A stretch of DNA of 64,000 bases from CAZGAQ01 sp964523405 (GCA_964523405.1 CAZGAQ010000008.1:1-64000), one strand, 5' to 3'; counted from the first letter of the stretch, positions 1-8,506 are shown. Program-made: numbers and translations. The notes: generated from the letters alone by a model not told the origin.

Positions 1-1
1 C

Positions 2-1597
2 CAGCTCGCCGAGGACCGCTTCCGCGTCACCGTCCGCGACAACGGCCCCGGCATCGTCAAAGGCCAGATCGCCAACATCTTCGGCAAGCTGCTCTACGGC
101 TCCAAGTTCCACCGCCTGAAAATGTCCCGCGGCCAGCAGGGCATCGGCATTTCCGCGGCCGGCATGTACGGCCTGCTGACGACCGGCAAGAGCGTGCACA
201 TCACTTCGCGCACTTCAGCCCGGGCGCCCGCCCACCACATGCAGCTCCAGATGGACACGGCCAAGAACAAGGCCGACGTCATCGTCGACGAGGAAGCGCC
301 ACAGATCACCTGGGAGCACGGCACCGAGGTCGCGATCGAGCTCGTGGCGAGCTATGCCAAGGGCCGCCAGTCCGTCGACGAGTACGTCGAGCAGACCGCC
401 ATCGCCAACCCGCATGCGCTGATCCACTACACCTCGCCGATCCCCGAGCACCGCGAGTTCCCACGCGGCACGGAGGAACTGCCGGCCGAGACCCGCGAGA
501 TCAAACCGCACCCGCACGGCATCGAGCTGGGCGTCCTGATGAAGATGCTCAAAGACTCGCGCCCGCAGAAGCGCGGCGAGCGCAGCGTCACGCTGAGCGG
601 CTTCCTGCAGGAGGCATTCTGCCGCGTCAGCACGCGCACCGCGCACGATATCTGCGAAGCCGCCCACCTCAGCCCCAACGACAAGGCCCACGAGATCGGC
701 ACGCACGACGTCGAGCAGCTCTACAGCGCCATGCAGGGCGTGAAGATCATGGCCCCGCCGACGGACTGCCTCGCGCCCATCGGCGTGCGCAACCTGCTCG
801 CGGGCCTGCTCAAGGAAGTGAAGGCTGAGTTCTTCACCGCGACCACACGCGACCCCGCCGTCTATCGCGGCAACCCGTTTCAGATGGAGATTGCCATCGC
901 TTACGGCGGCAGCCTGCCCGGCGACCAAGCCGCGCGCGTGATCCGCTTCGCCAACCGCGTGCCACTCTTGTACCAACAGTCGGCTTGTGCGGCCTTCAAG
1001 AGCGTGCTCGACGTCGATTGGCGGAACTACGGCATGTCGCAGCCGTCCGGCAGCCTCCCCGTCGGCCCGCTCGTCATCATGATCCACATGGCCAGCGTGT
1101 GGGTGCCGTTCACCAGCGAGAGCAAGGAAGCCATCGCGGACTACGATGAAATCCGCAAGGAGATGAAGCTCGCCCTGCAGGAGTGCGGCCGCAAGCTCAA
1201 TGCGTACGTGCGGCGGCGGCGGCGCCAGCGGCTGGAGGGCGAGCGCCGCGGCATCTTCGAACGCTACATCCCCGACGTGGCCTCCGCCCTCGCCACGCTC
1301 ACCGGCCAGGCCGAGGAACGCTTGCTGAAGGACCTGCAGGCGATGGCCCACCGCCGGACGGCCGAGGCCGACGTCGAGCTCGACGAAGACGGCAAGCCGG
1401 TCGCCAAGGCGGCAGGTGCCAACGGGACCGGGGAAGGGAATGGACCCAACGGCGCGGCCCTGGCCGAAGAAGACGAGCTCTCCCGCGACGGGAGCACGGT
1501 CATCGTGCCGGAAAACGAAGCGGTCGAAGTGGCCGAGGAGTTGTTCGAAGATGATGAAATGAACGGTGGGGGGAAGCGGAAACGGCGGAAGCGGTAG
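2..1597 (+). CDS. top6B: DNA topoisomerase VI subunit B, 5'-truncated by window edge
   Basis: ATPase subunit of type IIB DNA topoisomerase, which passes one duplex through another together with subunit A. The reading frame is open from base 2, giving 531 visible residues; the start and the GHKL N-box (Asn/Mg site) lie upstream of the window. Visible GHKL motifs are the G1 box (RDNGPGI, about residue 12) and the glycine-rich ATP lid (SRGQQGIGISAAGMYG). The helix-two-turn-helix and transducer regions typical of the family follow. The last ~100 residues are an acidic low-complexity tail ending in a basic KRKRRKR cluster, longer than usual in archaeal homologues. Subunit A is not downstream, where a transposase follows, so it must lie upstream or elsewhere. 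Topo VI is mainly archaeal and plant but known in scattered bacteria. Identification is firm. Confidence 0.93.
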   Translation, partial: QLAEDRFRVTVRDNGPGIVKGQIANIFGKLLYGSKFHRLKMSRGQQGIGISAAGMYGLLTTGKSVHITSRTSARAPAHHMQLQMDTAKNKADVIVDEEAPQITWEHGTEVAIELVASYAKGRQSVDEYVEQTAIANPHALIHYTSPIPEHREFPRGTEELPAETREIKPHPHGIELGVLMKMLKDSRPQKRGERSVTLSGFLQEAFCRVSTRTAHDICEAAHLSPNDKAHEIGTHDVEQLYSAMQGVKIMAPPTDCLAPIGVRNLLAGLLKEVKAEFFTATTRDPAVYRGNPFQMEIAIAYGGSLPGDQAARVIRFANRVPLLYQQSACAAFKSVLDVDWRNYGMSQPSGSLPVGPLVIMIHMASVWVPFTSESKEAIADYDEIRKEMKLALQECGRKLNAYVRRRRRQRLEGERRGIFERYIPDVASALATLTGQAEERLLKDLQAMAHRRTAEADVELDEDGKPVAKAAGANGTGEGNGPNGAALAEEDELSRDGSTVIVPENEAVEVAEELFEDDEMNGGGKRKRRKR

Positions 1598-1720
1598 GGC
1601 AGGTTGCGTTGGTATCCGTTCGACCTTCTCTGCGCGGAGCGCCCGCTTCTTCGGAGTGTCGCAACCTGCCGCCCTGGGGAACGGGTTGTGCCTGCCGCTT
1701 GGTGGGCATCCCGCGTCCGG

Positions 1721-1753
1721 AAACAAAGGGGACAGAAACAAAGGGGACATTCT
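1721..1753 (+). repeat. Left end repeats of the tyrosine-transposase element
   Basis: Two tandem copies of AAACAAAGGGGACA (1721-1734 and 1736-1749) run into GGGGACATTCT (1743-1753). The exact reverse complement, AGAATGTCCCC, lies just after the transposase at 2457-2467, so the gene is bracketed by inverted copies of an 11-base motif. This GGGGACATTCT signature often accompanies REP-associated tyrosine transposases. Confidence 0.7.
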
Positions 1754-1795
1754 GATTTATTGACGCTCGCCGGCCGTGGCGATACTCTTTTGCTC

Positions 1796-2458
1796 ATGCC
1801 ACGCACCGCACGCGCATCAGTCGGGAACCTCTGCTACCACGTCCTTAACCGCGGCAACGGTCGCCAACGCGTTTTTCAGCGGGACGCGGACTACGCCGCC
1901 TTTCTCGAGCTCATCGCCGCGGCCAGCGAGCGCCTGCCGCTGCGCGTGGTCGGGCTGTGCCTGATGCCGAATCACTTCCACCTGCTGCTGTGGCCGCACG
2001 AAGACGGCGACCTGAGCCGGTGGATGCAATGGCTGCTGACCAGCCACGTGCGGCAATACCACCGCCAGCACGGCACGTGCGGGCATGTGTGGCAGGGGCG
2101 TTTCAAGGCGTTCCCGATTGCGCAGGATGACCATTTTCTGACGGTGCTGCGGTACGTCGAGCGCAATCCGCGCCGGGCGGGGCTGGTGCGGCGGGCGGAG
2201 GGTTGGGCGTGGTCGAGCTTGGCGTTGCGGGCGGCGCGGAGCAAGCTGCTGGCGGAGCTACCGGTGGAGTTGCCGCGGAACTGGGCGGCGCGGGTCAACG
2301 CGGCCGAGACGGCGGCGGAGCTGGCGGCCGTGCGGGCGAGCGTGAACCGCGGGGCGCCGTTCGGCGCGCCGACGTGGCGGACGCGGATCGCGGCGGCGCT
2401 GGGTCTGGAGGCGAGCCTGCGTCCGCGTGGCCGGCCGCGGAAGGGGTCAGAAAAGTAG
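1796..2458 (+). CDS. REP-associated tyrosine transposase (Y1 HUH family)
   Basis: Single-strand DNA transposase of the IS200/Y1_Tnp superfamily (RAYT group), 220 residues, a normal full length. The HUH metal motif is at residues 59-62 (NHFH, followed by LLLW). The presumed nucleophile is Tyr120 in LRYVERNPRRAGLV, the usual context in this family. I chose the ATG at 1796, which begins the standard N-terminus (MPRTARASVGNLCYHV); the frame is open further upstream, but that part runs through the end repeats and has no homology. The gene lies between inverted GGGGACATTCT motifs and appears intact. It is probably a domesticated or slowly mobile element rather than a recently arrived insertion sequence. 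Confidence 0.9.
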   Translation: MPRTARASVGNLCYHVLNRGNGRQRVFQRDADYAAFLELIAAASERLPLRVVGLCLMPNHFHLLLWPHEDGDLSRWMQWLLTSHVRQYHRQHGTCGHVWQGRFKAFPIAQDDHFLTVLRYVERNPRRAGLVRRAEGWAWSSLALRAARSKLLAELPVELPRNWAARVNAAETAAELAAVRASVNRGAPFGAPTWRTRIAAALGLEASLRPRGRPRKGSEK

Positions 2459-2507
2459 AATGTCCCCATTGCATCCCTGTCCCCATTGCATCCCCCCATT
2501 GCGTCCT
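2441..2507 (+). repeat. Right end repeats of the transposase element
   Basis: The transposase stop lies within a 27-base unit (2441-2467) whose reverse complement recurs, at 22 of 27 positions, at 3634-3660. It is followed by a perfect 17-base tandem pair, TGTCCCCATTGCATCCC, at 2461-2477 and 2478-2494, and a partial third copy to 2507. The repeats resemble target or foldback sites of RAYT-type transposases. Confidence 0.65.
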
Positions 2508-2655
2508 GGCACGCAACGCGCGTAACGTCATTTCGGATGTGCCGCACCACGTCACGCAGCGGGGCAACAATCGCCAAGATGTCTTCTGCACCGACGACGA
2601 CCGGTGGCTGTACGTGGCCGTGCTGCACGAACGCTGCGCGGACGTGGGCGCCGGG
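2503..2655 (+). pseudogene. Truncated second REP-associated transposase (N-terminal remnant)
   Basis: The frame from 2503 reads ARNVISDVPHHVTQRGN, then NRQDVFCTDDDRWLYVAVL. This is the conserved N-terminus of RAYT-type transposases (consensus ARxVxPGVPHHVTQRGNNRQ.VF..DDDR..YL.LL). Similarity stops near 2655 before the HUH motif, and no start codon precedes it in frame at the expected place. Its sequence differs from the intact neighbour (CYHVLNRGNGRQRVF), so it is a remnant of a different subfamily, not a duplication of the upstream gene. The break abuts the stop of the minus-strand gene at 2669. Confidence 0.75.
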
Positions 2656-2668
2656 GAGGATGCCGGCG

Positions 2669-3331
2669 CTAGCTGCGGAAGTTGTACTCGACGGCGGCGG
2701 GGCGGTGGGTGAGGCGACGGAGGATCCAGATCAGGCAGAAGGTGACGAAGGCGGCGCCGAGGACGAGGGCGCCGCGGGAGCCGAGCTGCGCGGCGGCGGA
2801 GACGAGGAGGCCGAGGGCGGCGCTGCGGCGGGAGCCGCTGTAGGGGTGACCGGCTTCGACGTCGAGGGCCTTGTAGTACAGGCCGGCGCAGAGCAGGCCG
2901 CCCATGATGAGCACGCCGACGGGGTCGGCGATGGACCAGCCGGTTGAGACGCTGCGCGCGGCGCATTGGCGGTGCGGGCTGATGCGCTCGGCGAGCGTGG
3001 CGGCGAGGCGCAGGCAGTCGGCACGCGGGGGAGTGAGGACGACGCGCTGCTCATCGAGGCCGAGCGGCTGGTAGTAGATCTCGATCTCGCCCGGCATCTG
3101 ATTCGCACGGATGCGCGTGACGTCCTCGAACGGGGCGGCGACGAAGGCGTGGTTCGATTCCCGGGCGGTCTGCTCGGGGGTCTGGCGGGCGCGGATTTCG
3201 TCGGCGAGTCCCTGGAGGGCGGCGCGGCTGATGCGCTTGCTCCAGACGGTCAGCCAGAAGAGCTGGCGGCCCCAATAGCCGAAGACGTGGCCTTTGTCGG
3301 CCGCGATGCTGCACCAAGCCTGCGTTTCCAT
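2669..3331 (-). CDS. Hypothetical membrane protein
   Basis: 220 residues; I do not recognise the family. The N-terminal ~120 residues are soluble and mixed alpha/beta in character (QAWCSIAADKGHVFGYWGRQ, then a charged segment), with no signal peptide. The C-terminal third has two or three hydrophobic segments: about 137-150 (VGVLIMGGLLCAGLYYKA), 171-182 and 188-205 (ALVLGAAFVTFCLIWIL). It ends with a short basic tail. A C-terminal anchor with a cytoplasmic or periplasmic head is the simplest topology. It sits among transposase remnants and repeats with no operon partner. Codon use looks like the rest of the window, which supports a real gene. Confidence 0.6.
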   Translation of the reverse strand: METQAWCSIAADKGHVFGYWGRQLFWLTVWSKRISRAALQGLADEIRARQTPEQTARESNHAFVAAPFEDVTRIRANQMPGEIEIYYQPLGLDEQRVVLTPPRADCLRLAATLAERISPHRQCAARSVSTGWSIADPVGVLIMGGLLCAGLYYKALDVEAGHPYSGSRRSAALGLLVSAAAQLGSRGALVLGAAFVTFCLIWILRRLTHRPAAVEYNFRS

Positions 3332-3633
3332 GTCGTGCCTCGTGGCGGTTCTGCTGGGCCAGGGCCGGCGGGGGCGTCACGCAGCACGGGGCGGCGCGGC
3401 ACCGGCCTTGGCACCAGCCTACGCGACTGTGTTTCGATGTCGTGCCTCGTGGCCGTTATCGGGCGGCCGGGGTGGCGATCCTGCTGCGGGAAGGATCGGC
3501 GGGGCGGTGTGGCGGCGTGAACAGGCGGGAGCGGAGACGGGCATGGCGAATGTCGAAGGGTGAATAACGAAAGGAGAGGACGCTGCGGTGAGTGGATAAT
3601 GGGATAATGGGGACAGGGTAAATAACGGATAGT

Positions 3634-3660
3634 GGGGGCATTCTACTTTTTCGGTCCCTT
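3634..3660 (+). repeat. Solitary degenerate transposase end repeat
   Basis: GGGGGCATTCTACTTTTTCG and the next seven bases match the reverse complement of 2441-2467 at 22 of 27 positions. Nothing resembling a transposase adjoins it, so it is either a solo end left by the decayed copy or a target-type repeat. A GGGGACAGGG motif at 3609-3618 resembles the tandem GGGGACA units at 1721-1749. Confidence 0.6.
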
Positions 3661-3701
3661 CCGCATACAGGCACGGATCGCCACGAGTCGCCTCCCCCGC
3701 C

Positions 3702-3727
3702 GTCATTCCGAGCGCAGCGAGGAATCT
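3702..3727 (+). repeat. Dispersed repeat GTCATTCCGAGCGCAGCGAG, copy 1
   Basis: The unit GTCATTCCGAGCGCAGCGAG plus GAATCT matches an inverted copy near 55584-55608, next to tRNA-Lys. This is a short intergenic motif known from many bacterial genomes, often mistranslated as HSERSEES-type peptides. The core is partly self-complementary (CGAGCGCAGCG). Confidence 0.7.
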
Positions 3728-3776
3728 GCCCGCACCCGCGTCACGCCCCCGCCGAATCGCACCACCCGCGGCTACG

Positions 3777-4243
3777 TCCTCTTCTTTTGCTATTCGCTCT
3801 TCGCCATTCGCGATTCTCGTTCCCGCCCCAACTCGCTGCTCGCTACTCGTAACTCGCCACTCCCCCTCTGCCGTTCCCCGCGATCGGCCTTCCGACTCCT
3901 TACTTCTCACTTGCCACTTCAGAACCCGCCATTCCCCGCCGCCTCCCGCCCGATCTCGTTATTCGCTCTTCGCCATTCGCCATTCGCTCCCCCGCCCCGC
4001 TCCCCGTGCTACGCGTTCATCTATGAACGCGTGCCGTTCTAGGAAGTCCGCCTCGCCCCTTCGGCCCGCGCCGCGCTCCTCGTCCCTCGCCACCCTCTGC
4101 CCACCTTCCCACCTTCCGCTTCCGCCGCGCCGGCCGAACGCGCTCACTTAGGACACGCGCGCAACGATCTTGATCACCTTCGACTGGCGCAACGCGAACC
4201 GCGCACGCTCCCCCTTGTCACCTGTCACCTGTCACCTGTCACT
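3777..4243 (+). repeat. Gene-free stretch of short degenerate repeats
   Basis: Between the hypothetical gene (start 3331) and the mnmE stop (4262) about 930 bases hold no credible gene. A 21-base unit containing ATTCGCTCTTCGCCATTCGC occurs at 3791-3811 and 3960-3980, with many partial CATTCGC and ACTCGC variants between them. Four heptamer units TGTCACC (the last TGTCACT) run from 4216 to 4243. Similar text on the other strand is seen at 3540-3620 and 55460-55540. The pyrimidine-rich bias of one strand distinguishes it from coding DNA. Confidence 0.6.
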
Positions 4244-4261
4244 TGCCACCCCGCCCCCTCA

Positions 4262-5800
4262 TCACTTCCCCACGCAGAACTGCGTCATCACCCGCTCCAG
4301 AATCGCCTCATCCAATGGCCGCCCAAGCTCCTCATCCAGCGCATCGTGCGCCGCACGCAGTTCCAGCGCCACCAGCTCCGGGCTACGCAACTGCGCCGCA
4401 CTCGGCGATTCTGCCACCAGCCTCCGCGCCCGTCCCAACGCTGCCATCACGTTCCGCACGTCCGCCTCACGCTCGGCTGGCGGTGCCGCGGCCACTCGCT
4501 CTACGGCGCGCGCCAGCCGCGCCCGTAGCTCCGGCAGCCCCGCCCCCGTCGCGACGCTCACCGCCACGGCTCCCTCCCGCGCCGCCAGCCCCGCCGCGCC
4601 GCTTCGGCCCGGATTCGCCTCGTCCTCCGTGGCCGGTGGCGCGCCGCATTCAGCGTCCCGCGTCGTATCCCGCGCCAACTCCGCCTTGCTCCACACCACC
4701 AGTCGTCGCTCCGGCCCGATCCTCTCCAGCGCCGCCGTCTCCCGCGCATCCCACGCCTCGTCCGCGGCATGCACCCACACCACCACGTCCGCCTGCTCCG
4801 CCGCGCGCTCCGCAGCCAGATGGGCCGCCGCGTCCAGATCGTCCACCGTCGCTCCCAGCCCGGCGCAATCCTGCAGCACGCACCGCTGCCCCGCCACCTC
4901 AACCTCTGCCGACAGCACGTCGCGCGTTGTGCCGAGCACCGGCGAGACGATCGCCCGCTCGTACCCGACCAGCGCGTTGAACAACGTGCTCTTGCCCGCG
5001 TTGGGTAAACCGACCAGCGCAACATGCGCCAGTCCTGCCCGCCGCTCGCCCCGCCCGGCCTCCACCGCCCCCAGGTCCGCGACGAGCCCGTCAATCCGCC
5101 GCACAACCTCCGCCGGCCCAATGAGCCGCACATCCTCTTCCTCGACGAAGTCGATGCCGGCCTCGATCAGAGCGAGCAGGTCGGTCAGCCGCGTCGCTAC
5201 GCCGCTCAGCCGCTTCCGCTGCTCTTCCCGCGCCAACCGCGCCGCCTGCCTTACCGCCGCCTCCTGCTCCGTCTGCATCAGTGTCAGCACGCTCTCTACC
5301 TGTCCCGCGTCCAGCTTTCCGCACACGAACGCCCGCGCCGTGAACTCCCCCGGCAGCGCCCGCCGCGCTCCCCACGTAATCAGCCGCGCCGACAGCTCCC
5401 GCAGCAGCGGCAGGCAGCCCACGGTATGGATCTCGACGACATCCTGGCCGGTGTAGCTGTGCGGCGCGGGAAACCACAGAATCGTGGCGGGGAGCGTGTC
5501 GGTCCCCGCGTCGGGCGACTGGGTGGCTCGAGGGGCTGAGTCCGGCGCGGTGATTTGGGGCTTGGATTGGTCCGCGCTGGCGTCGACTCCGCGGCCGCCC
5601 CGCAGCCCGCCGGCCTCACCTGTGCAGGCGACGCGCAGTCGCGCGTGTGTGAACCCGCCTCGCCGCAGCGCCGGTCCGGCGCCGAGCTGCGCCGTCAGCT
5701 TGAACGCCGCTGGCCCGCTGAGCCGGAGAATCCCCAGCGGCGAGGCCTGCCAGCCGCTTGAGACGGCCACAATCGTGTCTTTGACTGTCGGTAGTTGCAT
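4262..5800 (-). CDS. mnmE: tRNA modification GTPase MnmE
   Basis: With MnmG, installs the (carboxymethyl)aminomethyl group on wobble U34 of tRNAs. 512 residues from the ATG at 5800, where the conserved N-terminus begins (TVKDTIVAVSS...LGILRLSGP). The folate-binding N-domain carries an insertion of ~35 residues (about 66-100). GTPase motifs are G1 GLPNAGKS (264-271), G2 GTTRD (290-294) and G3 DCAGLG (311-316, usually DTAG). G4 is degenerate, SKAE (371-374) instead of NKxD. The C-terminus keeps the essential CxGK motif (FCVGK, Cys509). mnmG is not adjacent. The altered G4 suggests relaxed guanine selectivity or compensation elsewhere; family assignment is secure. Confidence 0.93.
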   Translation of the reverse strand: MQLPTVKDTIVAVSSGWQASPLGILRLSGPAAFKLTAQLGAGPALRRGGFTHARLRVACTGEAGGLRGGRGVDASADQSKPQITAPDSAPRATQSPDAGTDTLPATILWFPAPHSYTGQDVVEIHTVGCLPLLRELSARLITWGARRALPGEFTARAFVCGKLDAGQVESVLTLMQTEQEAAVRQAARLAREEQRKRLSGVATRLTDLLALIEAGIDFVEEEDVRLIGPAEVVRRIDGLVADLGAVEAGRGERRAGLAHVALVGLPNAGKSTLFNALVGYERAIVSPVLGTTRDVLSAEVEVAGQRCVLQDCAGLGATVDDLDAAAHLAAERAAEQADVVVWVHAADEAWDARETAALERIGPERRLVVWSKAELARDTTRDAECGAPPATEDEANPGRSGAAGLAAREGAVAVSVATGAGLPELRARLARAVERVAAAPPAEREADVRNVMAALGRARRLVAESPSAAQLRSPELVALELRAAHDALDEELGRPLDEAILERVMTQFCVGK

Positions 5801-6264
5801 AGGGGGCACGGATTCTACCCCCGGGGGGCGGTGCTGGGCATGGCACTGGTCGGTCCGAGGCGGCGCGGCATTGACGAGAGCGTGTGCGGTTGCGCCGGCG
5901 TTTGACATACGCATGTTCGGGTGATGCCACGGCTGCGTCGGAATCCAGGTTCAGTGTACGCTCTGCAAGGGGGCCGGTCAGAGACCGGCGGCAGAAGCGG
6001 TTCATTCAGTCCACAACCAGCCCTCGCGCTCGCGCCTGCCACGGCGTGAGTTGTGGCCCCCAAGCGGGAGCGGTATTCAGCCGCCGTCATCAGGCAATCA
6101 CCCTGTCTCCCTGGACGAAAACGATTGATTTCCTGGACCAAATCGCGCAAAGTACACTCGTCACGTGAATACTGCGCCGCGTTCTGCGGCGCGTGCGGTA
6201 ATGCTCCGGCTGCCACAGACATATCTCGCTGGAGCGTGTGGACATTTGTCAGGGAGGTGCGCGC
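5801..6264. other. Intergenic region between divergent mnmE and pseudopilin genes
   Basis: 464 bases with no credible coding sequence. It should contain promoters for both divergent genes, but I see no pair of -35/-10 boxes with good spacing. The nearest candidate, TTGATT at 6125, has a TACACT 22 bases further on, which is too distant. Confidence 0.5.
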
Positions 6265-7173
6265 ATGGCGTGCGAACGTCGTCTGACAGGTGCAACGCGT
6301 TATAGCATCTTCGCCTTCACTCTCATCGAGCTACTCGTCGTGGTGGCGATCATTGCTGTCCTCATCTCGATCCTGTTGCCTAGCCTGAGCAGCGCGCGCG
6401 AACAGGCGCGCAACGTACAGTGTCTGAGCAACCTCAAGTCGATCAGCGGTGGAGTATCGCTCTACGCCAATGAATACCGCGGCATGCTTCCCGGGCCGCT
6501 GCATCCACCGGTGTATCGTTCGACAGCGGTGACGGACAACCCGGATTTCCCACCGATGAACCCGGATACCGAGCGCCCCTGGTTCCTGCTCTCGCGCCTC
6601 TCCCGGCAATTCACCAGTGATGATGAGCAGATGCGTTACATCGATCGCATCGCGACGTGCCCGACTGCGAAGATGAAGAACCCGGACCAGAACTTCATCC
6701 GCAATCAGAACGGCAATCCGTCCTGGAGCCGGCCGTACAACTATCTGATCAACTCGTTCGTGAACACCAATCCCAAGCAGTATTTCGGCTGGGTGAACAT
6801 CGGAGTGACGTGGGCGGGCTGGGCCGCGCAGTACGCACAGAACGCGGACAACATGAGCTATCAGCCCCCGAAGATGCTGGACTCGATTCGCGGGGCGGCG
6901 AACGAATGGGCCGTGGGGGATGCGTGGTGGTCGTTCAAGCGGGTCATGATTCTGCCGGGTCAGTTCCGGGACTCGATGCTCGGTACCTGGCAGGTGACCA
7001 CGTCAAACTCGGCGAATTCGTCCTGCAATCCGCTGCCGAAGGCGCCCTACCACAAGACGGGTAAGGTCACCAACCTCGTGTACTTTGACGGGCACGCGGC
7101 GGGTTTCACCGGCATCGACGACTGGGCGCAGCGCTTTCCGGGGAATCGCGACCCGGCAACCTGGCCGCAGTAA
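6265..7173 (+). CDS. Pseudopilin with prepilin-type N-terminal methylation signal (locus A)
   Basis: 302 residues. The N-terminus MACERRLTGATRYSIFA is followed by FTLIELLVVVAIIAVLISIL, a type IV prepilin signal with presumed cleavage between Ala17 and Phe18 and Glu at mature position 5. The hydrophobic helix leads into the usual SAREQARNVQCLSNLKSIS spine, then a soluble domain ending in a VYFDGHAAGF motif like the C-terminal DGH signature of planctomycete pseudopilins. The start is fixed by an RBS (AGGGAGGTG, 6251-6259) six bases upstream of the ATG; an in-frame GTG at 6238 lacks one. The next two genes encode secreted proteins, matching the order in locus B. Its likely role is a minor pilin or type II secretion pseudopilin; which system it serves cannot be told. 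Confidence 0.88.
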   Translation: MACERRLTGATRYSIFAFTLIELLVVVAIIAVLISILLPSLSSAREQARNVQCLSNLKSISGGVSLYANEYRGMLPGPLHPPVYRSTAVTDNPDFPPMNPDTERPWFLLSRLSRQFTSDDEQMRYIDRIATCPTAKMKNPDQNFIRNQNGNPSWSRPYNYLINSFVNTNPKQYFGWVNIGVTWAGWAAQYAQNADNMSYQPPKMLDSIRGAANEWAVGDAWWSFKRVMILPGQFRDSMLGTWQVTTSNSANSSCNPLPKAPYHKTGKVTNLVYFDGHAAGFTGIDDWAQRFPGNRDPATWPQ

Positions 7174-7427
7174 TCGTCCGGGCGGCAAGCTGCGGCATGT
7201 CGCGCGGGCTGGAGGAGTGTGGAGGTCTACGAGGAGCAGGCGCGCGCGACGCGCCGACTGGAGAGGAGGAAGTCTCATTTCTCGGCCCGCCGGGATTGTC
7301 TCGCGGCGGGTAGTCACTTCCGGGCTTTGTGTGGGTTGCGCGGCGCGTCCGCCCGCGCACATGGATCGCGGAGCGATTCCCGTCTCGTACGGCGTGGAAC
7401 TACTCCGGTGAAAGGAGGAGTGTAGCG

Positions 7428-8213
7428 ATGCGATATGGTATCTGTGCTCTGTTGGTCGTGGCGCTCGTGGCCGGGGCCAGTGCCGCACCCGTTCTCAAGG
7501 TCTCGATCGGTGTTCGCGAGACCGCCACCACGGCCCCAATTGGCGGCAACGGTGGGACCGGTGGCACCGGGATCGAGTGGGTCAACGTGGACGGCCAGAC
7601 GTTGGTACTCGACGGCACCTGGCAGCAGTTCACGTTCAACTTCGCCACCGACCCGATCACGGCTTTCACGGGCAACGGGCTGCTGGCCGGCATGGGCGAC
7701 CCGAACAACACGACGCCGACGGGCGCGTTCGAGTGCATCCGCTTCATGACGGCGGATGAGAACACGGTCGGTATTCCCATTTCACTGTACATTGACGACG
7801 TGACCCACTGGTACGATCCGGCCGGTCCGCCGCCGCCGATTACCACCCCGTTCGGCACGTTTGAGGGCTACCCCACGTACCCGCCGGGCGATCCGAACAC
7901 GGTGATGTTCCGCCACCCCTATGTGAGTGGGTCCACCGGGTCGTTCATCGAGACCACGCCCGCTTCGTACGCCAACGTGGACAACACCGTGTTCCACAAC
8001 GGGGCCGCTTCCGAGGCGGTGAGCTGGCAGTTCAAGCACGCCGCCCCCGGCGACGACCCGTGGCTGCGTTTGACCACCAACAACGCGAAGTACATCCCGA
8101 ATCCCGCGATCCGGTTTGATCAGGGCAGCACCCTGTCGTTCTGGATCATGGGTACGCCGGAGCCCACCTCGCTGGCACTTCTGCTGGCTGGCCTGCTCCT
8201 GCGGCGACGTTGA
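7428..8213 (+). CDS. Secreted VRET-domain protein with PEP-CTERM anchor
   Basis: 261 residues with a strong RBS (AAAGGAGGA, 7411-7419) before the ATG. Signal peptide at 1-20 (MRYGICALLVVALVAGASAA). Residues ~22-130 form the domain shared with the next gene and with the 58548-62444 gene: IGVRET, GGNGGTGGTGIEWVN, a W..F.FNF strand, FTGNG and LYIDDVT. A Pro-rich hinge (PAGPPPPITTP) precedes a second, unassigned beta-rich half. The C-terminus is TPEPTSLALLLAGLLLRRR, a PEP motif, hydrophobic stretch and Arg cluster, as recognised by exosortase. The exosortase gene is not in the window. It is probably a cell-surface protein in an operon with its neighbours; function unknown. Confidence 0.85.
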   Translation: MRYGICALLVVALVAGASAAPVLKVSIGVRETATTAPIGGNGGTGGTGIEWVNVDGQTLVLDGTWQQFTFNFATDPITAFTGNGLLAGMGDPNNTTPTGAFECIRFMTADENTVGIPISLYIDDVTHWYDPAGPPPPITTPFGTFEGYPTYPPGDPNTVMFRHPYVSGSTGSFIETTPASYANVDNTVFHNGAASEAVSWQFKHAAPGDDPWLRLTTNNAKYIPNPAIRFDQGSTLSFWIMGTPEPTSLALLLAGLLLRRR

Positions 8214-8506
8214 CGACGTGGCGGGCGGTGGCCGCGCGCCGCCGTTCCGCCTGTGGGCACGTTGAGGACTCTCGTCCGACTGCAATGCGGTCGCGGCGGG
8301 AGTCCCTGCCCGCGGTTCACGATCGTGGCTGTGCGTCGCGGCTGGAACGGGGCGTTGTGGAGGCTGCGCCCCGTTCCACTCGCGACTCAGGCTGAGAGGG
8401 GCCCGGCCGCGCAATGGGGCCGTGCGGTTGGGCATGGGCTGCGTCGTTCTGGTCCGAGTCCGCGCCTGGGGTCCGGGCGCATTCCGCAACTTCTGGAGGC
8501 ATAGAA

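Noticed and set aside
215..1750. Long open frame on the strand opposite top6B
   Set aside because: No domain or start signal; GC-rich third positions keep antisense frames open. The same applies to open frames opposite the glycosyltransferase/kinase genes (11624-14269), asnB (24464-27364), the giant protein (46461-48842) and the locus B giant (60375-62360).
1604..1795. N-terminal extension of the transposase from TTG at 1604
   Set aside because: The added 64 residues run through end repeats, are Arg-rich without homology, and the family start is at the ATG at 1796.
3632..4042. Small open frame containing an HSERSEES-type peptide
   Set aside because: It is translation of the dispersed GTCATTCC repeat and of pyrimidine-rich low-complexity DNA, not a gene.
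3777..4243. Possible CRISPR array because of repeated ATTCGC and TGTCACC units
   Set aside because: Units are short, degenerate and without spacers of constant length; no cas genes are near.
4170..5456. Plus-strand Ser/Arg-rich open frame opposite mnmE
   Set aside because: Composition is typical of an antisense frame of a GC-rich gene; mnmE has full domain support.
5801..6264. A sigma70 promoter using TTGATT at 6125
   Set aside because: Spacing to the best -10 candidate is 22 bases, too long to support.
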